The notes: generated by a model not told the origin, from the sequence alone. A DNA stretch of 64,000 nucleotides from JBJXGE01 sp046154185 (GCA_046154185.1 JBJXGE010000004.1:62001-126000); one strand, 5' to 3'; numbered from the stretch's first letter, positions 18,034 through 27,228 are shown. Translations and numbers: made by a program.

Positions 18034-19284
18034 TTAGGAGTTCGTCACTTGGCTAGCGAGTGCTTCGCGCGTCAAGGTCGACATGATCGCGGTGACCTTG
18101 TTGACGAGGTCGCGCGAATCCTCGAGGTGCCCGTTGATCGTGTGTACGAGCAGCGCGAACTCTTTGCGGAGCGCGGCGACATGCCGAGGCATTTCGACGA
18201 TCTCGGAGGGGAGCGCAGACGGAGTTTCGGAGTTCGAAGCTGCCGTTACGGTTGGATTCACTGAGCTGGTAGCGGTCGACGACGGTATCGCCATAGCTGC
18301 GCTGACTTCGGCGGCCAGCGCGTGGAAACTGCCGTCTAAACGCGATTTCATTTTTTGCTCTAGCTCGTCGATTCGTTCGAGCACAGTTTGAGTGTCGATC
18401 GCGCGTGCATTGACCGCGACGATATCGGCGCCAAGATCCTCCGTCGCGGTTTCGTCGACGGTGAGGTTCGCGGCCCGATCAACGTGGTGTGCGAGCCGCT
18501 CTTCGAGTTGGGTCAGCAGTTGCTGCTGACTTTCAGCGAGCTCGCGTGGTCCAAGGAGCTTTGCGACGCGTTCGGTGAGTTGAAGATGCGACTGCCGAAA
18601 CTCACGCTCGATGCTCTTCATTCCATCTTGGTGAAGACCTGCGAGCCGCTGCTCCAGCTTGTCGACTTGCGCGCCCAGCGGCGCCGCAGCGTCGAGGGTT
18701 TTTCGCATTTCGTGGGCGGTCGTTTCGACTCGAGTGAGTTGGTCTCGAAGTTCGGCGAGGCCTTCCGAGTCGAACGGCGCCGTTGAGGTCTCGGCGTCGG
18801 CGATGCGCTTCAACGCTTGCTCTATCTTGCCGGCGAGTGCGCTGAGTGGCGCGGCGACGGCACCCGCGACGGTTGCGCCGATATTCTGCGTGGACTGTTG
18901 GACAACCTTCTTGACGCTAGCGAGCTCGCCGCTCACCCGTTCCACCGCTTGTGCACCGTCCGCGTTCGCGAGTTGATCGATGACCGCGACGAGCTGGTCG
19001 AGTCGATGGAGCACGACCGAATCGAGATTCTGTACCTCGGTCGGAGCGTCGCTGCCGGCCGTAGTGGGCATTGCGCCGAGGCGTTCGTTGAATTTGGCGA
19101 GCGCCGACTCCAGTCGTCGTCGAATCGCCTTTCGAACGAGTTGCTGCAGGATTTCTTGGCCCTCGCCGCCAGTCAGTGTGTCCACCAAGTCCGGTCCTGA
19201 TATCGTCGGCGATCCGCTTCCGGGTCGCGCGAGATGGTTGAGACGATTTTGCTCGCGGATCATTTCGAGTAGCGTATTCGACAT
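18034..19284 (-). CDS. Helical, coiled-coil protein of unknown function
   Basis: 416 aa with long amphipathic helices (for example around LDQLVAVIDQLANADGA, LVKKV-type segments at 110-130, and LEQRLAGLHQDGMKSIEREF near 215-235), Ala/Thr/Glu-rich composition and few aromatics, no cysteine pair and no obvious membrane helix. A Ser/Thr/Pro-rich low-complexity stretch lies near residues 335-365. The pattern resembles the signalling helices of chemoreceptor-like or phage tape-measure-like proteins, but no conserved domain of either is recognisable. Divergent from plsY. Confidence 0.75.
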   Translation of the reverse strand: MSNTLLEMIREQNRLNHLARPGSGSPTISGPDLVDTLTGGEGQEILQQLVRKAIRRRLESALAKFNERLGAMPTTAGSDAPTEVQNLDSVVLHRLDQLVAVIDQLANADGAQAVERVSGELASVKKVVQQSTQNIGATVAGAVAAPLSALAGKIEQALKRIADAETSTAPFDSEGLAELRDQLTRVETTAHEMRKTLDAAAPLGAQVDKLEQRLAGLHQDGMKSIEREFRQSHLQLTERVAKLLGPRELAESQQQLLTQLEERLAHHVDRAANLTVDETATEDLGADIVAVNARAIDTQTVLERIDELEQKMKSRLDGSFHALAAEVSAAMAIPSSTATSSVNPTVTAASNSETPSALPSEIVEMPRHVAALRKEFALLVHTINGHLEDSRDLVNKVTAIMSTLTREALASQVTNS

Positions 19285-19362
19285 GAGCTGGCTTCACTCT
19301 CCGATAGAAACCCACATCGAAGGGTACGATGTGACTTCGGACCACGACAACCGGGGGCGCCG

Positions 19363-20001
19363 ATGCGCGAACTAGTCTGGTACTGGTTGGGCTGCGGCGT
19401 GCTGGGTGGTGTGCCGTTCGCACTCCTCCTTGGCTTCTGTTTGGGAGTCGACATTCGCCGGGTCGGGAGCGGCAACGTTGGAGCAACCAATCTCGGCCGG
19501 GTCGCCGGCAAATTCTGGGGAACGATCGCGTTCATCCTCGACGCCGCGAAAGGGCTCGCTCCATTACTCTGGGCACGCGAGTCGTTCGAGGCGGTACGCG
19601 CGGTCGAGAGTAGTTGGCCGTTAGTCATCGGCGGCGCCTGCGCAATTCTTGGGCATTGCTATAGCCCGTTTCTCAAGTTTCGGGGTGGCAAGGGTGTTGC
19701 GACCGCAGCCGGCGTGCTGCTCGTGTTGGCACCGCTGGCTTCATCTATCCTGTTCGGCATTTGGCTGATGTCGCTCATCATCACGCGGATCATCGGCGTC
19801 GCATCGTCTTGCGCCGCGGCAGCGAGCGTGATCATCGGCGTGGACCAACTGCTCGGGTTCGTCGTTGCTCGACCCGATGCTCCGCTCGGGTGGTTCCTCA
19901 TCGCACTCGGCGTCCTGGTCCTGCAACGACATCGAAAGAACATCGCCGCTTACTTTCGCGCTCGTCAGGCGACCCGCACTCCCTCACGAAAGTTAGTCTG
20001 A
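19363..20001 (+). CDS. plsY: Acyl-phosphate:glycerol-3-phosphate acyltransferase
   Basis: Acylates glycerol 3-phosphate at sn-1 using acyl-phosphate, the first step of phospholipid synthesis in the PlsX/PlsY pathway. 212 aa with about five membrane helices. All three family motifs are visible: GSGNVGATN (motif 1, ~36-44), GHCYSPFLKFRGGKGVAT (motif 2, ~99-116) and the RHRKNI segment (motif 3, ~191-196). Its product enters the same pathway as GpsA (substrate supply, next gene, one base away) and PlsC (downstream). Confidence 0.97.
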   Translation: MRELVWYWLGCGVLGGVPFALLLGFCLGVDIRRVGSGNVGATNLGRVAGKFWGTIAFILDAAKGLAPLLWARESFEAVRAVESSWPLVIGGACAILGHCYSPFLKFRGGKGVATAAGVLLVLAPLASSILFGIWLMSLIITRIIGVASSCAAAASVIIGVDQLLGFVVARPDAPLGWFLIALGVLVLQRHRKNIAAYFRARQATRTPSRKLV

Positions 20002-20002
20002 C

Positions 20003-20989
20003 ATGCACTTATTCATACTTGGCTCCGGGTCGTTTGCGATGGCGTTGGCGTGGCAATTCGCCCAGCGCGGCGCCGACGTCACCATGTGGTGTCGGCGTGA
20101 GGAACGCCGTGATGAAATCGCCGCCGGGCGCCATTCGCTCCTGCCAGGAGCACGAGTGCCGACCCAAGTGCAACCAGTGTGTGGAGTCGACGGGCTCGCC
20201 GCTATGCGGCCGCCGACGGTTGCGATTTCTGCGGTGCCAGTGCAGAAACTTCGTGAGGTGCTGCGCCTGTGCAGCTCGAGTTTGCCGCGCAGTTGCCCGT
20301 GGGTGTCCGTGTCGAAGGGAATCGAGATCGGCACGCTTCAGCGACCGTCGGAGATTCTGCGAGAACACGGCCTCGGCGCGGAGGTCGCGGTGCTCTCCGG
20401 ACCGAGCCATGCAGAGGAAGTTGTGCGCGCGGTTCCGACCGCCGTTTCACTCGGCCATACGAACGCCGCGCTAGGGCGCAAGCTGCAGGAGCTGCTCTCC
20501 GGCGACACGTTTCGCGTCTACTACAACTCCGACCCGGTCGGCGTCGAATGGGCGGGCGCCCTGAAAAACGTGATCGCATTGGCCGCTGGAATCGCGGTCG
20601 GCTGTGGATTCGGCGATAACAGTCTCGCCGCTCTCATCACCCGAGGCTCGGTCGAAATCGCCCGGCTCGGGACCGCGCTTGGCGGCCGACGCGAGACATT
20701 CGGAGGGCTCGCGGGTATCGGCGACCTTATCGGTACATGCTTCAGTTCGCACTCGCGCAATCGTTCCGTCGGGTTGCGCGTCGGGCGCGGCGAGGCGCCG
20801 GCGACGGTGCTCGCGTCGATGGTGCAAGTCGCCGAAGGGGTCCCAACCTCCAAGGCTGTGTTCGAGCTCAGTCAGGCGCACGGTCTCGAGTTGCCGATAA
20901 GCGAAGTCGTCTATCGAATCGTGCATCTCGGCCAGGACGTCCGCGAAGGGATCCAAAACCTCCTGACCCGATCCCTCAAGAGCGAGTGA
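20003..20989 (+). CDS. gpsA: NAD(P)-dependent glycerol-3-phosphate dehydrogenase
   Basis: Reduces dihydroxyacetone phosphate to sn-glycerol 3-phosphate for phospholipid synthesis. 328 aa; the dinucleotide-binding GSGSFAMALA is at residues 7-16, the catalytic lysine lies in EWAGALKNVIALAAGI, and the C-terminal domain carries GGLAGIGDLIGTCFS. Only one base separates it from plsY, so the enzyme that makes glycerol 3-phosphate and the one that uses it are cotranscribed. Confidence 0.97.
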   Translation: MHLFILGSGSFAMALAWQFAQRGADVTMWCRREERRDEIAAGRHSLLPGARVPTQVQPVCGVDGLAAMRPPTVAISAVPVQKLREVLRLCSSSLPRSCPWVSVSKGIEIGTLQRPSEILREHGLGAEVAVLSGPSHAEEVVRAVPTAVSLGHTNAALGRKLQELLSGDTFRVYYNSDPVGVEWAGALKNVIALAAGIAVGCGFGDNSLAALITRGSVEIARLGTALGGRRETFGGLAGIGDLIGTCFSSHSRNRSVGLRVGRGEAPATVLASMVQVAEGVPTSKAVFELSQAHGLELPISEVVYRIVHLGQDVREGIQNLLTRSLKSE

Positions 20990-21110
20990 CGAGGATCGGC
21001 GGCCGTCGCGACGCAGCTCGCCATCTTGCCAACCCGTATTCGTTTCCGTAAAGTGCTCCGTTCGATTGGAGTCGCTGGCGCAGGATGGCGGTGCACGGTT
21101 GGCCGATGAA

Positions 21111-21794
21111 GTGCGTGTGCTGACGATCGATGGCCCAGCCGGCTGCGGTAAGAGCACGATTTCGCGATTGCTGGCGCAACGATTGGATGGCATCGCGTTT
21201 AGTTCCGGTCGACTCTATCGCGCGGTGACTTGGCTCAGCCTCGAGTCCGGCGTCACACTGAGCGAGCCGGCGCAAGTGCTAGAGGTCTTGCGACGTCACA
21301 GCTTGGACATCGTCGAGCGCGCGGGCGAGCTCCGCGTGCGAATCGACGGTCGCGAGTGCGGCGACGAACTGCACAGTTCGCGCGTGACACGCGAAATACA
21401 CTGGATCGCGGACGATGCGAGCTTGCGCGCCGCCTTGCTGCCGTTGCAACGGCAACTCCGCGCGCGCCGGCTCGTCGTCGCGGAAGGCCGCGACATGGGA
21501 ACGGTTGTGTTCCCGCATGCGGCGGTGAAGATTTTCCTGACCGCGTCAGTGGAAGAACGGGCTCGGCGTAGAGTGCGAGAACTCGCCTCGACGCAGGGTG
21601 AGGCGGCGGAATTCGGTCATGTGTGCGCTGAGTTGGCGCGCCGCGATGAGTTGGATGCTCGGCGAGCGGTAGCGCCGCTCGTCGTTCCAAGTGGCGCGGT
21701 CGTGGTGGACACCACGCAGCTCGACATCGGCGGTGCGCTTGAACGTGTCCTCGACGCGGTGCCGGTGGAATGGAAAGTGAAGCAAAGCAGGTAG
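21111..21794 (+). CDS. cmk: Cytidylate kinase
   Basis: Phosphorylates CMP/dCMP with ATP, recycling CMP released by CDP-diacylglycerol and lipid reactions. P-loop GPAGCGKST lies close to the N-terminus; the NMP-binding and lid residues are visible in VVAEGRDMGTVVFP and ARRDELDARRAVAPL. About 227 aa, typical length. Start uncertain: GTG 21111 is at the edge of the recognisable domain; a TTG at 21066 would add 15 residues with no homology. Neither has a clear ribosome binding site. Six bases separate it from plsC. Confidence 0.94.
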   Translation: MRVLTIDGPAGCGKSTISRLLAQRLDGIAFSSGRLYRAVTWLSLESGVTLSEPAQVLEVLRRHSLDIVERAGELRVRIDGRECGDELHSSRVTREIHWIADDASLRAALLPLQRQLRARRLVVAEGRDMGTVVFPHAAVKIFLTASVEERARRRVRELASTQGEAAEFGHVCAELARRDELDARRAVAPLVVPSGAVVVDTTQLDIGGALERVLDAVPVEWKVKQSR

Positions 21795-21800
21795 GGACGG

Positions 21801-22400
21801 ATGATTTACCGCTTCTGCCGCGCCGTGCTGCGACTTCTCAGCCGAATCTACTTTCGGCACACGGCGGTCGGCGCTGAGCAACTGCCGTCGCGCGGCGGCT
21901 ACTTGCTCGCGGTGAATCACGCGAGCTTTCTCGATCCGGTGCTGGTGGGCATCGCAGTGAAAGCGCCGATTTCGTTTTTGGCGCGTAGCACGTTGTTTCG
22001 TCCGGCTCCGTGGGGCTGGTTCTTGCGGGCCGTTCACGCGGTCCCGTTTGACCGCGAAGGCGTCGGCATGGCGGGTTTTAGGTGCGTGATTGAGCGCCTC
22101 AAGGCCGGTTCGCCCGTCCTTGTGTTCCCGGAAGGGACTCGCACGCGCGACGGACACATCGGCCGAACGCGACCCGGTGTCCTGAAACTTGCGCAGCTCG
22201 CAAATGTGCCGGTCGTGCCGACTCTGCTCGTTGGGAGTTTCGGCGCGCTCGGTCGCGGCGCCTTGGTGCCACGGCCCGTGCGGACGCAAGTGCGATTCGG
22301 CGCCGCCTTCGCGGTGGAACCCGGGCAAGATCTGGAAGTCGCATTGAGCGCGATCGAACGCGCTTGGCAAGAGTTGGGCGCGACAGCGTCAGAAAAGTAA
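21801..22400 (+). CDS. plsC: 1-acyl-sn-glycerol-3-phosphate acyltransferase
   Basis: Acylates lysophosphatidic acid at sn-2 to give phosphatidic acid at the cytoplasmic membrane. 199 aa with catalytic motif NHASFLD (HX4D) near residue 39 and substrate-binding motif FPEGTRT near 111. An N-terminal basic-hydrophobic segment can mediate membrane association. The order cmk-plsC-rpsA is a widespread arrangement in bacteria. Confidence 0.95.
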   Translation: MIYRFCRAVLRLLSRIYFRHTAVGAEQLPSRGGYLLAVNHASFLDPVLVGIAVKAPISFLARSTLFRPAPWGWFLRAVHAVPFDREGVGMAGFRCVIERLKAGSPVLVFPEGTRTRDGHIGRTRPGVLKLAQLANVPVVPTLLVGSFGALGRGALVPRPVRTQVRFGAAFAVEPGQDLEVALSAIERAWQELGATASEK

Positions 22401-22514
22401 TGGGGGACTCCTGGCGAGTCCCAGGGCAATCCCGATGATTTGGACCGCAGCTCGTTGGGAGCGACGGCAAGTGACGGGACGAGTCGGTAGACCACAAGAC
22501 AAGGCGTGAGGTTC

Positions 22515-24314
22515 ATGGCAGTTAATGAATTGTTAAAACAGTTTGGTATTCCCGAGGAGCGGCTCTCGACTGAAATGCAGGAATTGCTGGCAGTCGGCGG
22601 CGGCGACGATCTCGAGGCCATCTTCTCCGAGACGGTGAAGAGCTATGAAGTCGACTCGATCGTTCACGGCATAGTCGTGTCGGTCGGCAAAGACGCCATT
22701 ATGGTCGACGTCGGGCTGAAGTCGGAAGGCGTCGTACCGCTCTCACATTTCGACGTGCCGAGCTCGGTCAAAGAGGGCGATCGAATCGAAGTGTTGCTGG
22801 AGGCCATCGAAGATGAAGAAGGCCTCATCTTGCTCTCGAAACGCAAAGCCGATCGCATTCGCGGCTGGGAAAAGGTCATTGCGACCTACAAAGAGGGCGA
22901 CGTCGTCAACGGCCGCGTTTCCCGCAAGATCAAGGGCGGTTTGTTGCTCGAGATCGGCGTGCCGGTCTTTCTTCCGGCATCGCAAATCGATATTCGGCGC
23001 GTCGGCGACGTCAGCGAGTTCATCGGCCAAGACCTCGATTGCAAAATCATCAAAATCGACGAGCCACGGATGAACATTGTGGTGAGCCGTCGCAAGCTGC
23101 TCGAGGAACTGCGCGAGTCTGAAAAGAACACGCTGCTCACCGAAATCGAGATTGGCCAAGTTCGAGTTGGCGTCGTGAAAAACATCACGGACTTCGGCGC
23201 CTTTGTCGATCTCGGCGGGATCGATGGTCTGCTGCACATCACGGACATGTCGTGGGGCCGCGTGAATCACCCGTCGGAACTGGTCAAAATCAACGACGAA
23301 ATCAACGTCAAGGTGCTGAAGGTCGACAAGGAGAAAGAGCGCATCTCGCTCGGTCTCAAGCAGACTCAGCCGAGTCCGTGGGACAACATCGAGCAGCGCT
23401 ACCCGATCGGCTCCAAGGTCAAAGGCAAGGTCGTCAACGTGCTCTCCTACGGCGCGTTTGTCGAGTTGGAAGACGGCATCGAAGGCCTTGTGCACGTGTC
23501 GGAGATGTCTTGGACGCGTCGCATCAATCATCCGAGCGCCGTCGTCAAGGTGGCCGACGAACTTGAAGTCGTCGTGCTCGAGATCAAGAAAGACAAGCAA
23601 GAGATCTCGCTCGGCATGAAACAAGTCGATGTCAATCCTTGGAGTCTGGTGAGCGAGAAGTATCCGCCCGGCACCGTCATCGAAGGCACCGTGCGAAATC
23701 TCACCAACTACGGCGCCTTCATCGAGATCGAGGAAGGCATCGACGGCTTGCTGCACGTGAGCGACATGTCGTGGACGCGCAAGGTGGTGCACCCGAGCGA
23801 AGTGCTCAAGAAGGGTGACCATGTGCGGGCGATGGTGTTGCAAGTGGATCAAGAGCGTAAGCGTGTCGCGCTAGGTCTCAAGCAGATGGAAGAGGATCCT
23901 TGGGTCACCGTCATTCCTGAGACGTATCAGACGGGTACGGTCGTGCGTGGCAAAGTGACGAAGACCACGAACTTCGGCGTCTTTGTGCAACTGCACGACG
24001 AACTCGAGGGATTGCTGCACATCTCTGAGTTGTCGGACCGCAAGGTCAATTCGCCGGAAGAAGTCGTTTCAGTGGGCGACACGGTCGACGTCAAAGTGAT
24101 CAAGGTCGATACCGAAAACCGGAAGATCGGTCTGAGTCTCAAAGACGTGACGCATGACGACATCGAGGCATTGAACCAGGCTGAGGCCGTGCAGAAAGCG
24201 CAGATTTCGGCGGACGGGACGCCGCGTGCCGAGACAGGGAATCCGTCGACCAGTGACGGAACTAACACACAAGCTGCGGCAGAATCCAAGACTCCGTCCG
24301 GCGAGGGGGAGTAA
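22515..24314 (+). CDS. rpsA: 30S ribosomal protein S1
   Basis: Binds mRNA and helps the 30S subunit initiate translation. 599 aa with six S1 OB-fold domains: two divergent N-terminal ones that would dock to the ribosome (VHGIVVSVGKDAIMVDVG, EGDVVNGRVSRKIKGG) and four closely similar RNA-binding ones (KNITDFGAFVDL, NVLSYGAFVEL, RNLTNYGAFIEI, KTTNFGVFVQL), ending in a disordered Thr/Ser/Glu-rich tail. Start at ATG 22515 with AAGG ten bases upstream; a GTG at 22506 is too close to that site. Followed by a strong terminator. Confidence 0.97.
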   Translation: MAVNELLKQFGIPEERLSTEMQELLAVGGGDDLEAIFSETVKSYEVDSIVHGIVVSVGKDAIMVDVGLKSEGVVPLSHFDVPSSVKEGDRIEVLLEAIEDEEGLILLSKRKADRIRGWEKVIATYKEGDVVNGRVSRKIKGGLLLEIGVPVFLPASQIDIRRVGDVSEFIGQDLDCKIIKIDEPRMNIVVSRRKLLEELRESEKNTLLTEIEIGQVRVGVVKNITDFGAFVDLGGIDGLLHITDMSWGRVNHPSELVKINDEINVKVLKVDKEKERISLGLKQTQPSPWDNIEQRYPIGSKVKGKVVNVLSYGAFVELEDGIEGLVHVSEMSWTRRINHPSAVVKVADELEVVVLEIKKDKQEISLGMKQVDVNPWSLVSEKYPPGTVIEGTVRNLTNYGAFIEIEEGIDGLLHVSDMSWTRKVVHPSEVLKKGDHVRAMVLQVDQERKRVALGLKQMEEDPWVTVIPETYQTGTVVRGKVTKTTNFGVFVQLHDELEGLLHISELSDRKVNSPEEVVSVGDTVDVKVIKVDTENRKIGLSLKDVTHDDIEALNQAEAVQKAQISADGTPRAETGNPSTSDGTNTQAAAESKTPSGEGE

Positions 24315-24340
24315 CGCCGCAGGACTCGGTTGCAAACCGT

Positions 24341-24387
24341 ATGGCTCCGCGGCGCCGATACACTGGGCGCAGCGGAGCCATTTTTTT
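24341..24387 (+). terminator. Rho-independent terminator after rpsA
   Basis: ATGGCTCCGC (24341-24350) pairs with GCGGAGCCAT (24372-24381), inner GCGCC pairs with GGCGC, and seven Ts follow. It closes the plsY-gpsA-cmk-plsC-rpsA unit. Confidence 0.93.
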
Positions 24388-24418
24388 GGCGTGTGCACGC
24401 CGACGGAGTCGAAACGAG

Positions 24419-25498
24419 ATGTCGCGAAAAAGTGGACTGCTGTGCTGTGTGCCGAACGCGTTGGCGAGAGCGATGGCTCTCGCGCCTTTGCTCGTCCTGG
24501 TCACGTGCTGGCCGGCGGCCATGGCGCGCGACCCGCAAACGACCGCGCCGCCGCGACCGGCCACTTCACCCGCGCTAGGTTTGATCGATCCGGCGGTCGA
24601 ATCGTTCGCCCGTCAGCGTTTCGCGACGGCGGAGGAACACTATCGCCTGGGCCGCTATCAAAACGCGTACAAACTGGCGGACGCATTGCTCGTATTGATG
24701 CCGGACATCTCGTTTCGCGAAGAAGTGCGGCGTTTGCGACGCAGCGCCGAGGGGCGCTTTCTCGGGTTGAGCGTGTTGAGCGTGCGCTTCGAGTTGCCGG
24801 CAGGTGCGACGCTGGCCTGTCCCGTGACGGCGCTCGAGGGTCAAGTCGTGGTCGAGAATATTTCCATGCAACTGATGCGCATTAAGGTCGGCGCCGAAAC
24901 CACGGTTGGCCAACTGCACTATCGGCTCACTGAGTTTTTCGTCGACGGCTCGCGCTGGTTCGGCGAGGAGCGCCGGGCAGTAAAGCTCGCAAGAGACGTC
25001 ACGCTCGCCCCGGACGAAAAGCGCACAGAGGCGATGCGACTCGATCTTCCGCCCGGAAAACAAGAACCGGTGCTCCAGATCATCGAGATCAACGGGAGTT
25101 TTCGTCCTCGCGAACTCAAGGTTGGCGACGAACTCATAACTCGCACCATTCCGTGGCAAACGCTCAAACTGCAAATCCTGCCGAGTCATCTCGAGTTCGT
25201 GCGAGCCGATCCGCGCGCTGAGCTGTGGAAGTCACTCACGGAGCGGGTTGCGCCATCGCTCATCGCTGCGGGTTACTTGTGGCTGTCCGAGCTGGAGGAA
25301 CGCGGCGCGCTCGCCGACGTCGAGCGCGAAGCGGCCGTCGATCTCTTGCTCGCAACGTTGCGGTCGAGCACTAGCGAGAGCTATTTCGACACGATTGTCA
25401 TCCGCTTGCTCGAGTCTTATACGGGGGTCGAGACGATCCCGACGCGTGACGCGTGGCTCGACTGGGCGACTCGGCGTGGCAAGCGTCCCGGAGGTTAA
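24419..25498 (+). CDS. Exported protein of unknown function
   Basis: About 359 aa from ATG 24419. N-terminal signal sequence (positively charged SRK, then AMALAPLLVLVTCWPAAMA), a Pro/Thr-rich spacer, then a mostly beta domain (around LGLSVLSVRFELPAGATL and LRIKVGAETTVGQLHYRL-like strands) and a helical C-terminal segment with VEREAAVDLLLATL. No catalytic motif is recognisable. An in-frame ATG at 24341 lies inside the preceding terminator stem and is rejected. It converges with the lipoprotein gene; the two stop codons overlap in GGTTAACTC. Confidence 0.75.
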   Translation: MSRKSGLLCCVPNALARAMALAPLLVLVTCWPAAMARDPQTTAPPRPATSPALGLIDPAVESFARQRFATAEEHYRLGRYQNAYKLADALLVLMPDISFREEVRRLRRSAEGRFLGLSVLSVRFELPAGATLACPVTALEGQVVVENISMQLMRIKVGAETTVGQLHYRLTEFFVDGSRWFGEERRAVKLARDVTLAPDEKRTEAMRLDLPPGKQEPVLQIIEINGSFRPRELKVGDELITRTIPWQTLKLQILPSHLEFVRADPRAELWKSLTERVAPSLIAAGYLWLSELEERGALADVEREAAVDLLLATLRSSTSESYFDTIVIRLLESYTGVETIPTRDAWLDWATRRGKRPGG

Positions 25499-25959
25499 CT
25501 CTTCGCTTTCACATGCTGCGCGATTCGTTCCAGCGCGTGCAGCGTGGCGGTTTTCGAATCGACCCGCGGCTTGGCGGCGAGTCGCTCGTAGCTAGCGCGT
25601 GGCTCAATAAAGCGATCGGCTTCTGGATAGAGCGCCGCCAATTCGTCGAGCGCCGCGACGCAGCTCGCCAAGCGAGTCGTCGAGATTTCGTCGCCAACTT
25701 GGAGGAGTTGCGTCGCACGCACGAGATCGAGATGGAGGCTCTGCCAGGACGCATACGCCGTTCCTGGGTCCCGCGAACTTGGTTGAGTCTCCGATTCGCC
25801 GACGGGACTTGAGCCCGCAAGCTGCGCGCCCGGCCGTGCGCGACCCCATTCGACGCGATAGCCGCTGCAGCCGACGGCTTCGAGTCCCACGCACACGAGA
25901 CCTAAAATGAGCGCGCTTCTCTGCAATCGGTTCGCGCGCACGCTGGAAAAACGGCTCAC
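25495..25959 (-). CDS. Small lipoprotein of unknown function
   Basis: 154 aa. Basic N-region, hydrophobic core (SALILGLVCVGLE) and a lipobox ending in AVGC predict lipid modification at that cysteine; Lnt at 3.5 kb would complete the modification. The mature part is short, Ser/Thr/Asp-rich at first and then helical. GTG 25959 overlaps the purN stop (GTGA), with GGAAGG nine bases upstream, so it is translationally coupled to purN. Confidence 0.78.
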   Translation of the reverse strand: MSRFSSVRANRLQRSALILGLVCVGLEAVGCSGYRVEWGRARPGAQLAGSSPVGESETQPSSRDPGTAYASWQSLHLDLVRATQLLQVGDEISTTRLASCVAALDELAALYPEADRFIEPRASYERLAAKPRVDSKTATLHALERIAQHVKAKS

Positions 25960-26540
25960 CGCGCGTTGCCTTCCGCCAGGAGTTTCACCGCGCGTGGGTA
26001 CGCGCGACACTCCGCTTGAAAAACTCGATCCGCAAGCGTGTCGGGCGTGTCATGGGCGAACACCGGAACTCGCTCGGCGAGCAATACCGGCCCATGGTCG
26101 TACTCGTTGTCGACGAAATGCACGGTGCAGCCGCTTTCTCGCTCGCCGGCACTCAGCACGGCCTCGTGGACGTGGCGCCCATAATACCCGCGGCCGCCGA
26201 ACTTTGGCAGAAGCGCCGGATGGATATTGAGAACACGCCGTTCCCAGGCAGGCGGAATCTCGAGCAGCCGCAGCCAGCCGCCGAGGAGCGCATAGTCGAC
26301 TTTGCAACTCTCGAGGTGTTTGAAAATGGGTGTGGAATCGCGCGGGGTCTTACACGGTAGGACGACGCTGGGAATGCCGAGTTCACGAGCTCGATCGAGA
26401 CCCAACACGTGAGCGCGACTCGCTATGACTGTGACGATGCGCGCAAGTCCGGGGACGCTTTCGAGCTCACGCGCGAGATTGACAAGCGTTCGGCCGGTGC
26501 CTGAGAGCAAGAATGCGAGCCGCAGTTCGACGCGTGCCAT
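25956..26540 (-). CDS. purN: Phosphoribosylglycinamide formyltransferase
   Basis: Transfers a formyl group from 10-formyltetrahydrofolate to GAR in purine synthesis. 194 aa from ATG 26540 (AGGA nine bases upstream). Catalytic Asn and His lie in NIHPALLP and the catalytic Asp in the DNEYDHGP segment; the phosphate-binding loop is SGTGRT rather than the usual SGSGSN. A five-residue insertion (GRGYYGRHVH region) lengthens the gap between the catalytic Asn and Asp relative to E. coli. Together with the phosphorylase upstream it points to purine metabolism in this stretch. Confidence 0.92.
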   Translation of the reverse strand: MARVELRLAFLLSGTGRTLVNLARELESVPGLARIVTVIASRAHVLGLDRARELGIPSVVLPCKTPRDSTPIFKHLESCKVDYALLGGWLRLLEIPPAWERRVLNIHPALLPKFGGRGYYGRHVHEAVLSAGERESGCTVHFVDNEYDHGPVLLAERVPVFAHDTPDTLADRVFQAECRAYPRAVKLLAEGNAR

Positions 26541-26595
26541 GCAGGTTCGTCCTAAAACACGCGCGCTTCCGAGCACGACCCAGACTAGGCCCGCC

Positions 26596-27228
26596 TCAGA
26601 TGTCCTTGCTGGTCTTCAAAATCTTGCCGATGAGGCCGTACTCGAGCGCGCGCTCGGGAGTGAGCCAGTAATCGTTGTTCGTGTCGGCCTCCACTTGCGC
26701 GAGCGGCTTGCCGCATTCGAACGCGATGAGTCGATTCGCGCGCGCACGCAACTGCAGAATTTGATCGGCGGTGATTTCGATGTCGGACGCCTTGCCGGTG
26801 ACGCCGCCCGCGGGCTGGTGGATCATGATTCGGCAATTCGGCAACGCGAAACGCCGGTCGCGTGGTGATCCCAAGAGTATGATCGTCCCGGCGCTGGCAT
26901 TGAGCCCGACGGAAATACAATGGACCGGGCTGCGAATGAATCGGATGGCGTCGTGAATGGCGAAGCCGTCATCCGCCGAGCCCCCTGGAGTATTGATGTA
27001 CAGTTTGATCGGTTCGTTCGACAACGTATCGAGCCACAAGAGTTGCGGAATGATCTTGCCCGACAGTGCCGGCGAGACCTCCTCGCTGATGAAAATCGTG
27101 CGGTGTCGCTCCAGTAGCTCGCGCTCGGCGCGGCGCGATTGCCGGGATTTCGATTTGGTCCCGCAGCCCTCATCGTCGTCGTCATCATCGTCGTCGTCGT
27201 TGCGCGGCATCATGCTCGGCTTCAACAT
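26596..27228 (-). CDS. clpP: ATP-dependent Clp protease proteolytic subunit
   Basis: Serine peptidase that forms the chamber of Clp proteases with ClpX/ClpA. Numbered from ATG 27228 (GGTGG six bases upstream), the triad is Ser112 (GLNASAG), His137 (IMIHQPAGG) and Asp186 (NNDYW); the 25- and 49-residue gaps equal those of E. coli ClpP. The substrate strand YINTPGGS is present. Unusual is an N-terminal extension with nine consecutive Asp residues, encoded by a GAC/GAT repeat (about 27171-27201), which lies at the position of the axial-pore loops or just before them. It is not beside clpX. Confidence 0.94.
   Translation of the reverse strand: MLKPSMMPRNDDDDDDDDDEGCGTKSKSRQSRRAERELLERHRTIFISEEVSPALSGKIIPQLLWLDTLSNEPIKLYINTPGGSADDGFAIHDAIRFIRSPVHCISVGLNASAGTIILLGSPRDRRFALPNCRIMIHQPAGGVTGKASDIEITADQILQLRARANRLIAFECGKPLAQVEADTNNDYWLTPERALEYGLIGKILKTSKDI

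Noticed and set aside
22743..23852. Antisense frame over rpsA rich in His/Asp
   Set aside because: Mirror of the repetitive S1 domains; no ribosome binding site.
24341..24418. Upstream ATG extension of the exported protein
   Set aside because: The ATG lies inside the rpsA terminator stem, and the extra residues lack the expected signal-peptide start.
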